Source: Aquibacillus saliphilus (GTDB lineage Bacteria; Bacillota; Bacilli; Bacillales; Amphibacillaceae). Taken from it: 38,271 nt of DNA. This document shows positions 15,208-24,223 of this stretch, piece after piece (positions within the stretch are counted from its first letter, which is position 1; every line of letters starts with the position of its first letter). The position numbers and the translations under genes are program-made. The notes below the pieces were generated by a model that saw nothing but the letters and a program-made list of their open reading frames with translations, was not told where the DNA came from and made no database searches. The stretch lies in assembly GCF_020404745.1 (NCBI RefSeq), contig NZ_JAIZAP010000029.1, forward strand, positions 1-38,271, written 5' to 3'.

Positions 15208-16386
15208 ATGAATCTATCTCTAAAGTCTCAACTGAATTTATTTCCTCTAACTATCCGCCAAGATAAAAAACATTATATTGTTGAAGATGACCTCTCTGGT
15301 AACTTTTTTGAGATGCCTAAAATTTGTATCGATGCGATTCATTTGATAAATGATGGTAACTCTTTAGAACAAATTGAAACTCAATTAAAATCATCTTATC
15401 CAGGTGAGGATGTAGATCTAATTGAGTTTGCTCAACAGCTTTTCGAACTTGGACTCATTAAAGAAATCGATGGTGAACCGATTCAAGTTACTAAGAAAAA
15501 TCAGTCACCGACAGGCTTCAACTGGTTATCACCCAAATTAGGTCGTTTCTTTTTTAATAAAATAACAACTAAAATGTATATGGCTATCATCTGTATCAAC
15601 ATTGTTTTTATCATCATAAACCCTCAATTATTACCTGCATATCAAGATTTATTTTTATTTGATGCGATGATGTTTAACGTGTTAACTTTTATGGGGATTT
15701 CTCTAGCATTAATTATGTTTCATGAATTTGGTCATATTTTGGCTGTCCGGTCAAACGATCTTCCGGCCAAGATGGATGTCGGAAACAGGTTATTATTAGT
15801 CGTTTTTGAGACAGATTTAACACCTGCATGGAAACTGTCGCCAAAACAAAGAAATGTATTATATCTTGCTGGTATCTGTTTTGACCAACTGATGATGTTT
15901 ATCGCGTTTAGTATAGTTTTATTGTTTCCAGAAAATAGCGTGCTTGTAGCGATTCTAGGGGTAGTAGTACTTGATCTATTTATTAAACTAATTTATCAAT
16001 GCTGTTTTTATATGAAAACAGATTTATATTATTTGTTTGAAAATAGAACTGGCTGTTACAATCTAATGGAGAATGGCAAACTTTATTTAAGTAAATGGTT
16101 ACCTTTTATAAAAAAAGATCCAGCAACGGAAGAGTTCGAAGGGGAAGCAAATGTTATTCGCATGTATGGGCTTTTCTATATTAGTGGTCTTCTATTTACT
16201 ACTGCCTTATTTCTATTTTACTTTTTGCCGCAGTCAGTATATGCTTTATCACAAACATTGCCTGAATTATTACACCCAGTAGGCAATCCCTACTTTTGGG
16301 ATGCGGTGGTTTTCTTAGGACAAACGGTAGTAATGGTTGGTTTATTAGTCTATTCTTGGATGAAAAAGTATCGAGAAAAAACTTAG
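15208..16386 (+). CDS. PqqD-like/M50 membrane zinc metalloprotease
   Basis: 392 residues. Residues 10-90 look like a PqqD/RRE-type domain, with HYIVEDDLSGNFFEMP, then a helical NDGNSLEQIE part and LGLIKEID; such domains bind leader peptides of RiPPs. The rest is a polytopic M50 (site-2 protease) core: zinc motif HEFGH at 172-176 in a membrane helix, and a second ligand region with MKTDLYYLFENRTG near 269-282. YydH in the Bacillus YydF system has the same kind of M50 core. ATG 15208 follows TTGGGGTG. Likely substrate: the 21-aa peptide just upstream (inference). No radical SAM enzyme or ABC exporter is adjacent. Confidence 0.85.
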   Translation: MNLSLKSQLNLFPLTIRQDKKHYIVEDDLSGNFFEMPKICIDAIHLINDGNSLEQIETQLKSSYPGEDVDLIEFAQQLFELGLIKEIDGEPIQVTKKNQSPTGFNWLSPKLGRFFFNKITTKMYMAIICINIVFIIINPQLLPAYQDLFLFDAMMFNVLTFMGISLALIMFHEFGHILAVRSNDLPAKMDVGNRLLLVVFETDLTPAWKLSPKQRNVLYLAGICFDQLMMFIAFSIVLLFPENSVLVAILGVVVLDLFIKLIYQCCFYMKTDLYYLFENRTGCYNLMENGKLYLSKWLPFIKKDPATEEFEGEANVIRMYGLFYISGLLFTTALFLFYFLPQSVYALSQTLPELLHPVGNPYFWDAVVFLGQTVVMVGLLVYSWMKKYREKT

Positions 16387-16453
16387 GTGATATGGACTTC
16401 GATGGCATTGATGTTATCGCGGCCGTGAAGATTTTTAATACGTTACATATAAG

Positions 16454-16497
16454 AGCCAGTAACCGTGATTTTTCACGAGTTACTGGCTTCGTTTTTT
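16454..16497. terminator. Terminator after the M50 gene
   Basis: Stem AGCCAGTAAC-GTGA with TCAC-GTTACTGGCT around a T-rich loop, then TCGTTTTTT on the plus strand. The stop codon of the convergent YndJ-like gene (16473-16475) lies inside it. Confidence 0.75.
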
Positions 16498-18164
16498 AAA
16501 TAAATGTGATAATCCAACGATAGAAACTTGCTGCCGAATAGCCACATATCATGCTTCGCTTCAATCGCTCCCGCTGGTGAATTTAACTCTTTCCAAACGG
16601 TTATTGTTTCATTGATTGGGAGACGAATCGCTTTTTGTCTTAGGACAAGATACACCCCTTGGTCCTGCTCTTTTTGTTCGGTTAGCCACGAAGTTAGTCG
16701 TAAGGAATCTTGTTCCGCATGTTGTAAATAAAGAATACTCGTCATCTGTGAAAATGGTAACGGGAATGCGATATTCATATAACGGATATTCCGTGAAACA
16801 TGAGTGGAATAAAGGGCTGCGTAAATGGACTTGCCTGTTTGATTATAGGTACGTACCCAGGCACGAACTTTTTTTCTGCCATCTTGCTGATCTTGAATTG
16901 GTAGTATCATGCTCGAGACTTGTTGTTCTCTTGTTTCTGCTTCTAGCGGGAAGTTCATTTGCTCGAGCTGATGGCTAATCAGCTTGTATAGTCTAGCTGG
17001 TAATCGAAACGCCTTACTCCAGTGTGGAATTAGAAGTAAATCATAATCTTGCGTGTTTTCATAAAAATCGATAATGTCTGGATGGAACTGATCAGGACGG
17101 AATTCATTGTTTTTATAATCTTGTAAGTGATCGATTAATCCTGTTGGATGCCCGTTGGCTGTTTGATTGAGAACATTTCTTTTTTGGAAAAATGTTGATC
17201 CTATTTTTCCAGTTCCTTGAATGCGACTAAAAGGAATTCCTGCCGTTTGTTGATCCATTAGGCTCGAATGCCATGCTAATACTCCTAAAAATGAAAAGAT
17301 AACAGCATTCCCATACCCGTGAAACAGAATCATTTTAGAAATTGGAATAGTCAAAGAACCCGTCCATTGTCCAAGCCCATAAATAATCGCAAACCCCATC
17401 GTAATCCAGATAATTCCGCTTGAGATAATATGTAAGCCTTTTGTCCATCTTGTTGCATTTGGAATTACATAGATGAAGACAAGGCTACTATACAAAATAA
17501 GAGCGAAGACAAATACAATAACGGATAGCCACTCTATTAAGGGTGAAAACGTCATCCCAAGGGCAATTAGAATTGGTGCCACTACACCAAGGATAACGAC
17601 GGTACTTGAAAGAAATGATTTTCGGTAATCATGCAAAAATCCAAATAAAATTGGTGCGACGAAACCAGCATAGTGAAAATGATTGACGGTTAATAACATG
17701 ATTTCCCCTTGAAAACCGAGCAGTGGAAGGGAAAATTGATGAGCGATGAGCCAAATGCCAGCAACACTAATATAAATAAAACCAACTGTCTTAGACATGT
17801 CTGCTAACGTTAAGGAACCCTTTGTTATAAGCGTGAGTCCCCAAATAGCAATGATAAAAGTTACCACACTCCATGGAATAGCAAGTAAACCGGAAATGAT
17901 TCCTGGTGAAATGCTAAACGAACCAGCTAACGTTAAGGCACCAACTGGAATGAGATAGATTAATAGTTTTAAAAAAATGGGATGGTGCATGTTGCTTTTC
18001 CTTGTTTCCATAATCCTAAATAAGCTTAACGGAACAACGACAAAAGCAGCGAATAAAATAATTCGTTCCGTATTTACGTATATGGGAATAAACCAAGAAA
18101 ATAACCATAAAACCATTCCAATCGGAACATAAGAATGGATTATCTGTATTAATCGCTCATGCAT
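16473..18164 (-). CDS. YndJ-like membrane protein
   Basis: 563 residues. The first 310 or so hold about ten hydrophobic helices, including the segment NHFHYAGFVAPILFGF typical of the YndJ group; the remaining 250 are hydrophilic and would be a cytoplasmic domain. B. subtilis YndJ is of similar length and has no established function. TTAGGAGG precedes ATG 18164. The assignment rests on overall design and the HFHYAGF motif. Confidence 0.65.
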   Translation of the reverse strand: MHERLIQIIHSYVPIGMVLWLFSWFIPIYVNTERIILFAAFVVVPLSLFRIMETRKSNMHHPIFLKLLIYLIPVGALTLAGSFSISPGIISGLLAIPWSVVTFIIAIWGLTLITKGSLTLADMSKTVGFIYISVAGIWLIAHQFSLPLLGFQGEIMLLTVNHFHYAGFVAPILFGFLHDYRKSFLSSTVVILGVVAPILIALGMTFSPLIEWLSVIVFVFALILYSSLVFIYVIPNATRWTKGLHIISSGIIWITMGFAIIYGLGQWTGSLTIPISKMILFHGYGNAVIFSFLGVLAWHSSLMDQQTAGIPFSRIQGTGKIGSTFFQKRNVLNQTANGHPTGLIDHLQDYKNNEFRPDQFHPDIIDFYENTQDYDLLLIPHWSKAFRLPARLYKLISHQLEQMNFPLEAETREQQVSSMILPIQDQQDGRKKVRAWVRTYNQTGKSIYAALYSTHVSRNIRYMNIAFPLPFSQMTSILYLQHAEQDSLRLTSWLTEQKEQDQGVYLVLRQKAIRLPINETITVWKELNSPAGAIEAKHDMWLFGSKFLSLDYHIYLKNEASNS

Positions 18165-18375
18165 AATGTAACCTCCTAAGCTGAAGTTCAGTTTTTATAG
18201 CGATGAAAAGTATCATTAGTACTATATTATCAAATTAGTTAGCATCTGTGGGACAACCAAAAAATGTTGATTTTACAATGGAATGAAAAAGTTGTTATTA
18301 CTTTTTGAAAAGAAATTGGATAGCTCTAATGAATTAAGGTGCATAAACCTCCTGCGCTAAGGAATCATACCAAGT

Positions 18376-19629
18376 ATGAGACATTTAATCGTTTTTATAC
18401 CATTGTTATTTACAGTTATATTTCCGAGTTCAGCTGGTGCTGAGGAATTGGTTCGTGTTCGTTTAGTGAATCATATCGGAGAAACGTCAAAAATTGAATT
18501 TAGTCTACAAGGAGATTATTTCACGCTTGATCCAACATTAACATTAAAAGAAGGGGTGTCGTATTCTTTATCCGAGTCTGAAGGAACTCTTCTTTTGGAA
18601 GGAGCAAATGAAGAATATGAAATTAAAGATTCCTTGCTATTAATTCCTAAGAACTATAATCAGCAACAGGTTATTGAGATTAACGACCGGGCTTATTTAG
18701 GTGCAATGGAAATGACGTTGGAAGGAAAAACTCTAGTTCGTCCTATTAATCAGTTACCGATGGAGGATTATTTAAAGGGTGTTGTTCCGTTTGAAGTATT
18801 TCCTGAATGGGGGCTAGAGACATTAAAAGCTCAAGCCTTGGCAGCGAGAACTTATGCTGTAACACATCTATCTGAAGAAATGGATGACACAATAAGCTTT
18901 CAAGTTTATGGGGGATACACATGGAATGATAAAACAACAGATGCTGTCAATCAAACAAAAGGGGAAGTGATAACCTTTAAAGATAAATTGATTGATGCCT
19001 TCTATTCAGCAAGTAATGGTGGGATAACTGAAAACAATGCTCACGTTTGGGGCGGGAAAGCAATGCCCTACTTTCCAATTAAGAAAGATCCACATGATCC
19101 AACTCATCCGTGGAACTATACTTTAAGTCGAACTCAAATTGAACTAGAAGATATTAATTGGGATAATCCTAATTGGATGAATGATATCAAAGAGAAAGAT
19201 GAGAAGATCACAGCAACGATGAAGACATGGCTCCAAAAACACGGTTATCCTGGTGAAATTAAAATTCTTTCTATTCCAAAGTTTGAGTTATCTGATCAGA
19301 AATTAGACTCGAAAAGAAGTGTCAGAGGATCAATCACGATTGAATTTTTGCAACAACTAATGGATGGTACAATATTGTTTCAACAATTCAAACTGGATGA
19401 TGAGAAGTTAAATAGAATCCGTCCGATGATTGGTGGCAATACGTTTCGAAGTTATTTGATTGATTCACTAAAGAAAGACGAAGAAGTTTATACGATGATG
19501 GGAAGAGGGTATGGTCATGGGGTTGGAATGAGTCAGTGGGGTGCATCGATTATGGGCGATAAAGGGAAGACCTACGAGCAAATCATTGAGTTCTACTATC
19601 CTGGAACAGATATTTCACAAATCAAATGA
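18376..19629 (+). CDS. SpoIID/LytB-domain secreted protein
   Basis: 417 residues. A signal peptide (1-22, ending SSAGA) precedes a beta-rich N-terminal part and the SpoIID domain from about residue 125: RPINQLPMEDYLKGVVPFE, LKAQALAARTYAV, FYSASNGGITE and the C-terminal GRGYGHGVGMSQWGA. SpoIID is a lytic transglycosylase acting on spore-envelope peptidoglycan; LytB relatives stimulate the LytC amidase. It lacks spoIID's usual neighbours, so a wall-remodelling paralogue is more likely. The nearest ribosome site, AAGGA, is 12 bases from the ATG. Confidence 0.88.
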   Translation: MRHLIVFIPLLFTVIFPSSAGAEELVRVRLVNHIGETSKIEFSLQGDYFTLDPTLTLKEGVSYSLSESEGTLLLEGANEEYEIKDSLLLIPKNYNQQQVIEINDRAYLGAMEMTLEGKTLVRPINQLPMEDYLKGVVPFEVFPEWGLETLKAQALAARTYAVTHLSEEMDDTISFQVYGGYTWNDKTTDAVNQTKGEVITFKDKLIDAFYSASNGGITENNAHVWGGKAMPYFPIKKDPHDPTHPWNYTLSRTQIELEDINWDNPNWMNDIKEKDEKITATMKTWLQKHGYPGEIKILSIPKFELSDQKLDSKRSVRGSITIEFLQQLMDGTILFQQFKLDDEKLNRIRPMIGGNTFRSYLIDSLKKDEEVYTMMGRGYGHGVGMSQWGASIMGDKGKTYEQIIEFYYPGTDISQIK

Positions 19630-19677
19630 GTTCAATGGCTGTGAAAAATCTATCTCACACCCACTGAACTCATTTTT
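19624..19677. terminator. Shared terminator of the SpoIID-domain and CapA genes
   Basis: Outer 11-bp stem AAATGAGTTCA / TGAACTCATTT plus an inner TGTGA/TCACA stem, with T on the plus side. It overlaps the stop of one gene and abuts the stop of the other. Confidence 0.7.
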
Positions 19678-20803
19678 ACTCCGAATCTATTAATAAGGCA
19701 ACATTATTTTCAAGTTTATATTCGTCAGCAATAAGATCTTTATTAATTTCATTGCTTAAGGATAGGATTTTATCTAGAACTCTTGCTGCATTTTCTCCTT
19801 TTAAGGGAGTAGGTTGATAATTGTTCCGTTCATCGGTTGAGGAAATGCTAGTGGGAATAATCTTAATATCCTTTTTAGCAGTTAATTTATTGTAAGCTAG
19901 ATGGAATGTTTGTTGAAAAATAAAAGTATCTTTGTCATCAGGATTTCTGTTTCCCCCGAACATAAAATTACCTAGGCTGTAGACGATAAATTTATCTTTG
20001 TAGTTTTCAATTCCTTGAACAACATGCGGATGATGACCAAGAACAAGGTCAGCTCCAGTATCGATAGCAAATCTGCCTAATGAGGTTTGCGTGTTGTTAG
20101 GAATGTAGTGTCGTTCGTCTCCCCAATGGAAATTTGCAATAATCACTTGAGCTCCGTTTTCCTTAAGAGTATTTATATCTTCCTCTAGCCTTTGTCGAAC
20201 ATCGGCAGAGTCAACCCACCCCTTGTATCCTAACGCTCCTATTTTCACACCATTAATTTCTGCTAAATATAATCGCTGATAGCCAAAAGAGGATACATCA
20301 TGCTTAGTGAGGTTTTCAATGGTATCGTCATACCCTTTTTGCAGATAATCGTAAGTGTGGTTATTAGCTAAATTAACGGCTTCTATGCTTGAATTTGTAA
20401 GTATTTCTGTATAATACTCTTTACCTTTGAAACGGAATTTTTTATCCGCTTTCTGGGAATAATCCGTTAATGTTGTTTCCAAATTCACAATAGTCAAATC
20501 ATCTTCTTTAAAAATATCTCTTACATTTTCTCCGAAGAAGTCAACTCCTTGATTGTCCATTTCGTGATGAAATGTACCATGGTAGCCAAAATTATCGTCA
20601 CTCCCAATCGTAACGTCTCCTGCTGCACTGATTGTTACTGCTGTTGGATTTGCTAGTTTATATGAAGGTTTATATAAAGTGATGACAGAAACATTTTTAG
20701 CAGCGTGAATTTTTCCTGGTAATGGTATGGTTTCGGATTGAAAAAAACCGAATAGAGAAGCAAAAAATAAAGTGGAAAAAGCTGAAATTTTCAACAATAC
20801 CAA
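19676..20803 (-). CDS. CapA-family (PGA_cap) exported metallophosphatase-like protein
   Basis: About 375 residues. An N-terminal hydrophobic anchor is followed by the PGA_cap calcineurin-like fold: AAGDVTIG, IVNLETTLTD, VNLANNHTYDY, ANFHWGDE, GHHPHVVQG and YSLGNFMFGG carry the expected metal and substrate residues. CapA/PgsA works in poly-gamma-glutamate synthesis or export, but no capB or capC is nearby, so the true substrate is unknown. Start: TTG 20803 is six bases after GGGGTG; GTG 20812 in the same frame overlaps that site. Confidence 0.85.
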   Translation of the reverse strand: MVLLKISAFSTLFFASLFGFFQSETIPLPGKIHAAKNVSVITLYKPSYKLANPTAVTISAAGDVTIGSDDNFGYHGTFHHEMDNQGVDFFGENVRDIFKEDDLTIVNLETTLTDYSQKADKKFRFKGKEYYTEILTNSSIEAVNLANNHTYDYLQKGYDDTIENLTKHDVSSFGYQRLYLAEINGVKIGALGYKGWVDSADVRQRLEEDINTLKENGAQVIIANFHWGDERHYIPNNTQTSLGRFAIDTGADLVLGHHPHVVQGIENYKDKFIVYSLGNFMFGGNRNPDDKDTFIFQQTFHLAYNKLTAKKDIKIIPTSISSTDERNNYQPTPLKGENAARVLDKILSLSNEINKDLIADEYKLENNVALLIDSE

Positions 20804-20993
20804 AATAAACACCCCGCAGAATGTTGATAAAAAAAGTCAGATATTTTATATGTTTATTTATTAAAAGTGTAGAGTATTCTAATTTTAAAAATAAAAGTTT
20901 ATAACTACTTGTCCTGTAAAAGGAAAAAGGAAATGGTATAGTAATAGGAAGGAAGAATTGTTAACAAGTAATGGTAATTAAGGAGGATAGGGC

Positions 20994-22208
20994 ATGGATC
21001 CTTTAGATATTGTAGGAAATCTAGATAAAATAAAACCTGTTTACCAACCGATTGTAAGCGCAATTAGGCACAATATAATCGGATATGAAGTATTAGGCAG
21101 ATATGACAATGGCGATCAATGGCTAAGTCTAGGTGATTTTTTTCATGATACTGACGTGCCGGATGATTTTAAAGTTGAAGTTGATCAACACTTATTACAT
21201 ATAGCTATTACAGAAATGCTTGAGTTAAATAGGGAAGGTCTCTTATTTATCAATCGAAATGCAAAGCAGTTGCTAGTAAATGATGGAGAAGACTTACTTC
21301 AAACACTGATTATGTTTGAAGAAAAGGGATTTGCTATGAACCGGATTGTCATCGAAGTTACAGAACATGACTTTGATGAGGATTTTGAAATCCTTAATCA
21401 TTTACTTCTTTATTACAAAACGTATGGGGTGCAAATTGCTGTAGATCATGTTGGGGCAAAAAGTTCTAACATTGACAGAATACGGCAGCTCGAACCTCAT
21501 ATTCTTAAGATTGATACAACTATTATTCGTAAAAATAAAACCGAGGGCTTTCAAGATATTATGTATTCACTCTCGTTGCTTGCGCGTCGGATCGGCTCTG
21601 CATTACTGTTTGAAAACATTGAAGAAGACTATCAGCTCTACTTTGGTTGGAAGCATGGCGGTCGTTATTATCAAGGGTACTATCTAGCCAGGCCTGAATT
21701 CGGCCTTACATCAGAGGATGCACTAGCAGTAAATGTTGGTGAAAAAGTTACGGAGTATATTACGCGTGAAAAAGCATTGATAGAAGAGCGGTTAACCTAC
21801 CTCTTACACTGGGAACAAAGGGTGAAAGATCTCCTTCCGCGCTTTGACGGAACTAAAAAAGCTGATTCGTTTATCGAGCTTGTTACCAACCAATTTGATG
21901 AGGAAAGTTTTCGTATGTACGTTTGTAACAGTGATGGACAGCAAGTCTCTTCCAACTTTCGAAAGCTAGATGATATCTGGGAGATTGAATCAAATAAGAA
22001 GGGCTCAAATTGGTCGTTTCGTCCCTATTTCTTAGAGAATATGGTGCAGATGAGAACATGGAGTAGGGGGATTTTATCTGATATTTATTCAGATATTGAA
22101 ACAAGAGAAATGATTCGTACCTTTAGCTATCCGTTATCTGACCAACATTTTTTGTTTATTGACATACGCTATTCGTTTATTTATGATAATGAATCTTTAC
22201 TTATTTAG
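20994..22208 (+). CDS. ykuI: YkuI-like degenerate EAL protein
   Basis: 404 residues, colinear with B. subtilis YkuI: an EAL domain (1-240) and the YkuI C-terminal PAS-like domain (about 270-400) ending in a MIRTFSYPL-type segment. The catalytic signature is altered as in YkuI: YEVLGR at 31-36 in place of EAL, and VDHVG (150-154) in place of DDFG. YkuI binds c-di-GMP without detectable cleavage in published structural work, so a receptor role is likely. AAGGAGGATAG precedes the ATG; single gene with its own terminator. Confidence 0.9.
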   Translation: MDPLDIVGNLDKIKPVYQPIVSAIRHNIIGYEVLGRYDNGDQWLSLGDFFHDTDVPDDFKVEVDQHLLHIAITEMLELNREGLLFINRNAKQLLVNDGEDLLQTLIMFEEKGFAMNRIVIEVTEHDFDEDFEILNHLLLYYKTYGVQIAVDHVGAKSSNIDRIRQLEPHILKIDTTIIRKNKTEGFQDIMYSLSLLARRIGSALLFENIEEDYQLYFGWKHGGRYYQGYYLARPEFGLTSEDALAVNVGEKVTEYITREKALIEERLTYLLHWEQRVKDLLPRFDGTKKADSFIELVTNQFDEESFRMYVCNSDGQQVSSNFRKLDDIWEIESNKKGSNWSFRPYFLENMVQMRTWSRGILSDIYSDIETREMIRTFSYPLSDQHFLFIDIRYSFIYDNESLLI

Positions 22209-22225
22209 TAGTGCAGTCTAGATGG

Positions 22226-22255
22226 AGCCATCATCCTTGGGTGATGGTTTTTTTG
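22226..22255 (+). terminator. Terminator of ykuI
   Basis: GCCATCATCC pairs with GGGTGATGG, followed by TTTTTTT (22248-22254). Confidence 0.75.
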
Positions 22256-22259
22256 TAAT

Positions 22260-22278
22260 ATATACAAAGCGTGTATAT
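22260..22278. repeat. Short inverted repeat upstream of ktrB
   Basis: ATATACA and TGTATAT with a 5-base gap, 180 bases before the potassium-channel gene. It looks like an operator but no regulator is suggested. The rest of this 247-base gap is AT-rich with nothing else seen. Confidence 0.3.
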
Positions 22279-22455
22279 CATAACAAAAGGTTATTTTTTG
22301 AAAAGTCTATAAAGTTTTTAATCATGTTGACAAGTGGTGTGAATAGGAGTAAATTCTAGTTTATTAATATATGAAAATATCAAATATTTTTTTAAATGTA
22401 AGATACGTGTATCAGATGAACTTATTACAATTGAAAATAAAAAGGATGTAAAGTC

Positions 22456-23808
22456 ATGATGAAAAACCCAATTCTAAAAAAAAACAACTTAAAACCTTCA
22501 CAAATAATTGTTTCTTTTTATCTTATTGCTGCCATTGTTTCAGTCTGTTTACTTAGTTTACCTATTGCGCTACAACCAGGCGTTAAATGGTCTTTTGTAG
22601 ATATTGTGTTTACGGCAGTCAGTGCATTAAGCGTGACAGGTTTAACGGTAGTAACGACCGCGGATACATTTAGTACTACCGGAGTATTCTTCCTGTTATT
22701 TATCCTGCAGTTTGGTGGAATAGGAATCATGACTCTGGGTACCTTTTTTTGGTTGCTGATAGGGAAAAAGATAGGTATGAAAGAAAGACAGTTAATCATG
22801 ACTGATCAAAACCAGTCTTACTTATCAGGGTTAGTCAGACTGATGAAACAAATCTTACTGATTATTGTTATAATCGAACTGATAGGAACGCTTGTGTTAG
22901 GCACTTATTTTCTTAATTATTTTTCGAGTTGGCAAGAAGCTTATTTTCAAGGTTTATTTGCTTCGGTTAGTGCAACAACAAATGCTGGATTTGATATAAC
23001 GGGTAGTTCACTTATTCCGTTTGCTAGTGATTACTTCGTTCAATTTGTTACCATAATTTTATTAACATTAGGAGCGATTGGCTTTCCAGTACTTATTGAA
23101 CTAAAAGATTTTCTAACGAGTAAAAAAAGAAGCTTTAATCATTTTTCCTTATATACAAAATTAACTACTGTAACGTTCTTTGCTTTAATGATTTTTGGAA
23201 CAATTGTTATTTTATTATTTGAAGCAAATCATTTTTTTGTAGACAAAAGTTGGCATGAATCCTTTTTTTATGCACTCTTTCAATCATCTACAACTAGGAA
23301 TGGTGGACTAGCTACTATGGATGTGAGTCTATTTTCCGAACCTACGTTATTGGCTTTATGCTTTTTAATGTTTATTGGTGCTTCGCCAAGTTCGGTTGGA
23401 GGAGGAATAAGAACAACTACCTTTGCGGTAATCTTACTATTACTGTTCTCATTTGCGAAAGGTCAAAAAAATATTAAGGTATTTAAACGCGAAATACATG
23501 AGGATGATATTAGGAAATCAGTTGTTGTTAGTTTCCTTGCCTTTCTAATTTGTTTTGTAGCAATTGTTATTCTGTTAGAAACGGAACAGTTTAGTTTAAT
23601 GCCAATCATGTTTGAAGTTAGTTCTGCTTTTGGTACAACTGGTTTATCAATGGGAATTACTCCTGAATTAAGCCAAATAGGGAAAATGGTCATTATTGCA
23701 CTGATGTTTATTGGAAGAATAGGTATTTTATCATTTATATTCTTATTTCATCGAAACCAAACGCAGGTGAAATACCACTATCCAACGGAACGAATTATTG
23801 TTGGTTAA
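22456..23808 (+). CDS. Ktr-type potassium uptake channel subunit (TrkH/KtrB family)
   Basis: 450 residues, eight or more membrane helices in four M1-P-M2 repeats. The pore loops carry the family's imperfect filters: SVTGLT, TTNAGF, TTRNGG and GTTGLS. It imports K+ (often with Na+) when joined to a cytosolic RCK ring (KtrA or KtrC). No ktrA/ktrC neighbour exists here, as for ktrD in B. subtilis; the RCK partner must be encoded elsewhere. No c-di-AMP riboswitch was seen upstream. ATG 22456 follows AAAAGGATG. Confidence 0.9.
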   Translation: MMKNPILKKNNLKPSQIIVSFYLIAAIVSVCLLSLPIALQPGVKWSFVDIVFTAVSALSVTGLTVVTTADTFSTTGVFFLLFILQFGGIGIMTLGTFFWLLIGKKIGMKERQLIMTDQNQSYLSGLVRLMKQILLIIVIIELIGTLVLGTYFLNYFSSWQEAYFQGLFASVSATTNAGFDITGSSLIPFASDYFVQFVTIILLTLGAIGFPVLIELKDFLTSKKRSFNHFSLYTKLTTVTFFALMIFGTIVILLFEANHFFVDKSWHESFFYALFQSSTTRNGGLATMDVSLFSEPTLLALCFLMFIGASPSSVGGGIRTTTFAVILLLLFSFAKGQKNIKVFKREIHEDDIRKSVVVSFLAFLICFVAIVILLETEQFSLMPIMFEVSSAFGTTGLSMGITPELSQIGKMVIIALMFIGRIGILSFIFLFHRNQTQVKYHYPTERIIVG

Positions 23809-23937
23809 TAATCTTAAAGAGTGCAATCTTTTAAAAATTTAAGTCTTACTATTCATTATTCGAAATGAATAATACTGTTCATATTCCAAGATGGTAGATT
23901 TAATTTAATAAATATTGGTAACATTGTCGAAATTTAG

Positions 23938-23966
23938 TTGAATTAAATGTTATATTGCTATACTAT
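23938..23966 (+). promoter_or_regulatory. Probable promoter of the riboswitch-MCP unit
   Basis: TTGAAT (23938-23943), 17-bp spacer, TACTAT (23961-23966); transcription would begin about 25 bases before the aptamer. Confidence 0.45.
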
Positions 23967-23999
23967 TAAACTTAATGATACTAAATACCTAGTGAAATT

Positions 24000-24103
24000 C
24001 CATAGGATGTAAAGGCAAATTATTCGAAAGGATATGGCGCAAAGTCGAGGATCTAACGTAAGGGATAAATCCTTTACCATGATAGCCTGGCTACCAAGTA
24101 TGG
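24000..24103 (+). ncRNA. Cyclic di-GMP-I (GEMM) riboswitch aptamer
   Basis: P1 forms between CCATA (24000-24004) and TATGG (24099-24103). Inside are the conserved GEMM-I pieces: AAAGGCAAA, a GAAA tetraloop in TTCGAAAGGA, GGCGCAAAGTC, CTAACG with the tetraloop-receptor helix, and ATGATAGCCTGGCTACC. It precedes a chemoreceptor gene, a common target of this class. Confidence 0.9.
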
Positions 24104-24126
24104 ATTATTAAAACTTTAATCTAATT

Positions 24127-24166
24127 GGCTATCCTCATATTTGTGTGGATAGCCTTTTTGTTTTTT
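24127..24166 (+). terminator. Riboswitch expression-platform terminator
   Basis: GGCTATCC (24127-24134) pairs with GGATAGCC (24147-24154), followed by TTTTTGTTTTTT. GATAGCC inside the aptamer (24081-24087) is complementary to the 5' arm, so aptamer and terminator versus antiterminator are exclusive. The simplest reading is that bound c-di-GMP allows termination (OFF switch); this is inference. Confidence 0.8.
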
Positions 24167-24223
24167 ATCAGAGTTTGATAGTACGCTAAACCTAAAAAGT
24201 TGAAAATGTCTGGGGGAAAACAC

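Noticed and set aside
22209-22455. ydaO-type c-di-AMP riboswitch before the potassium-channel gene
   Set aside because: Expected for some Ktr genes, but none of the conserved segments are present in this AT-rich gap.
24035-24041. GATATGGC as a third copy of the palindromic element (shared with 4.5 and 28.6 kb)
   Set aside because: The match is only about eight bases and lies inside the conserved c-di-GMP aptamer.
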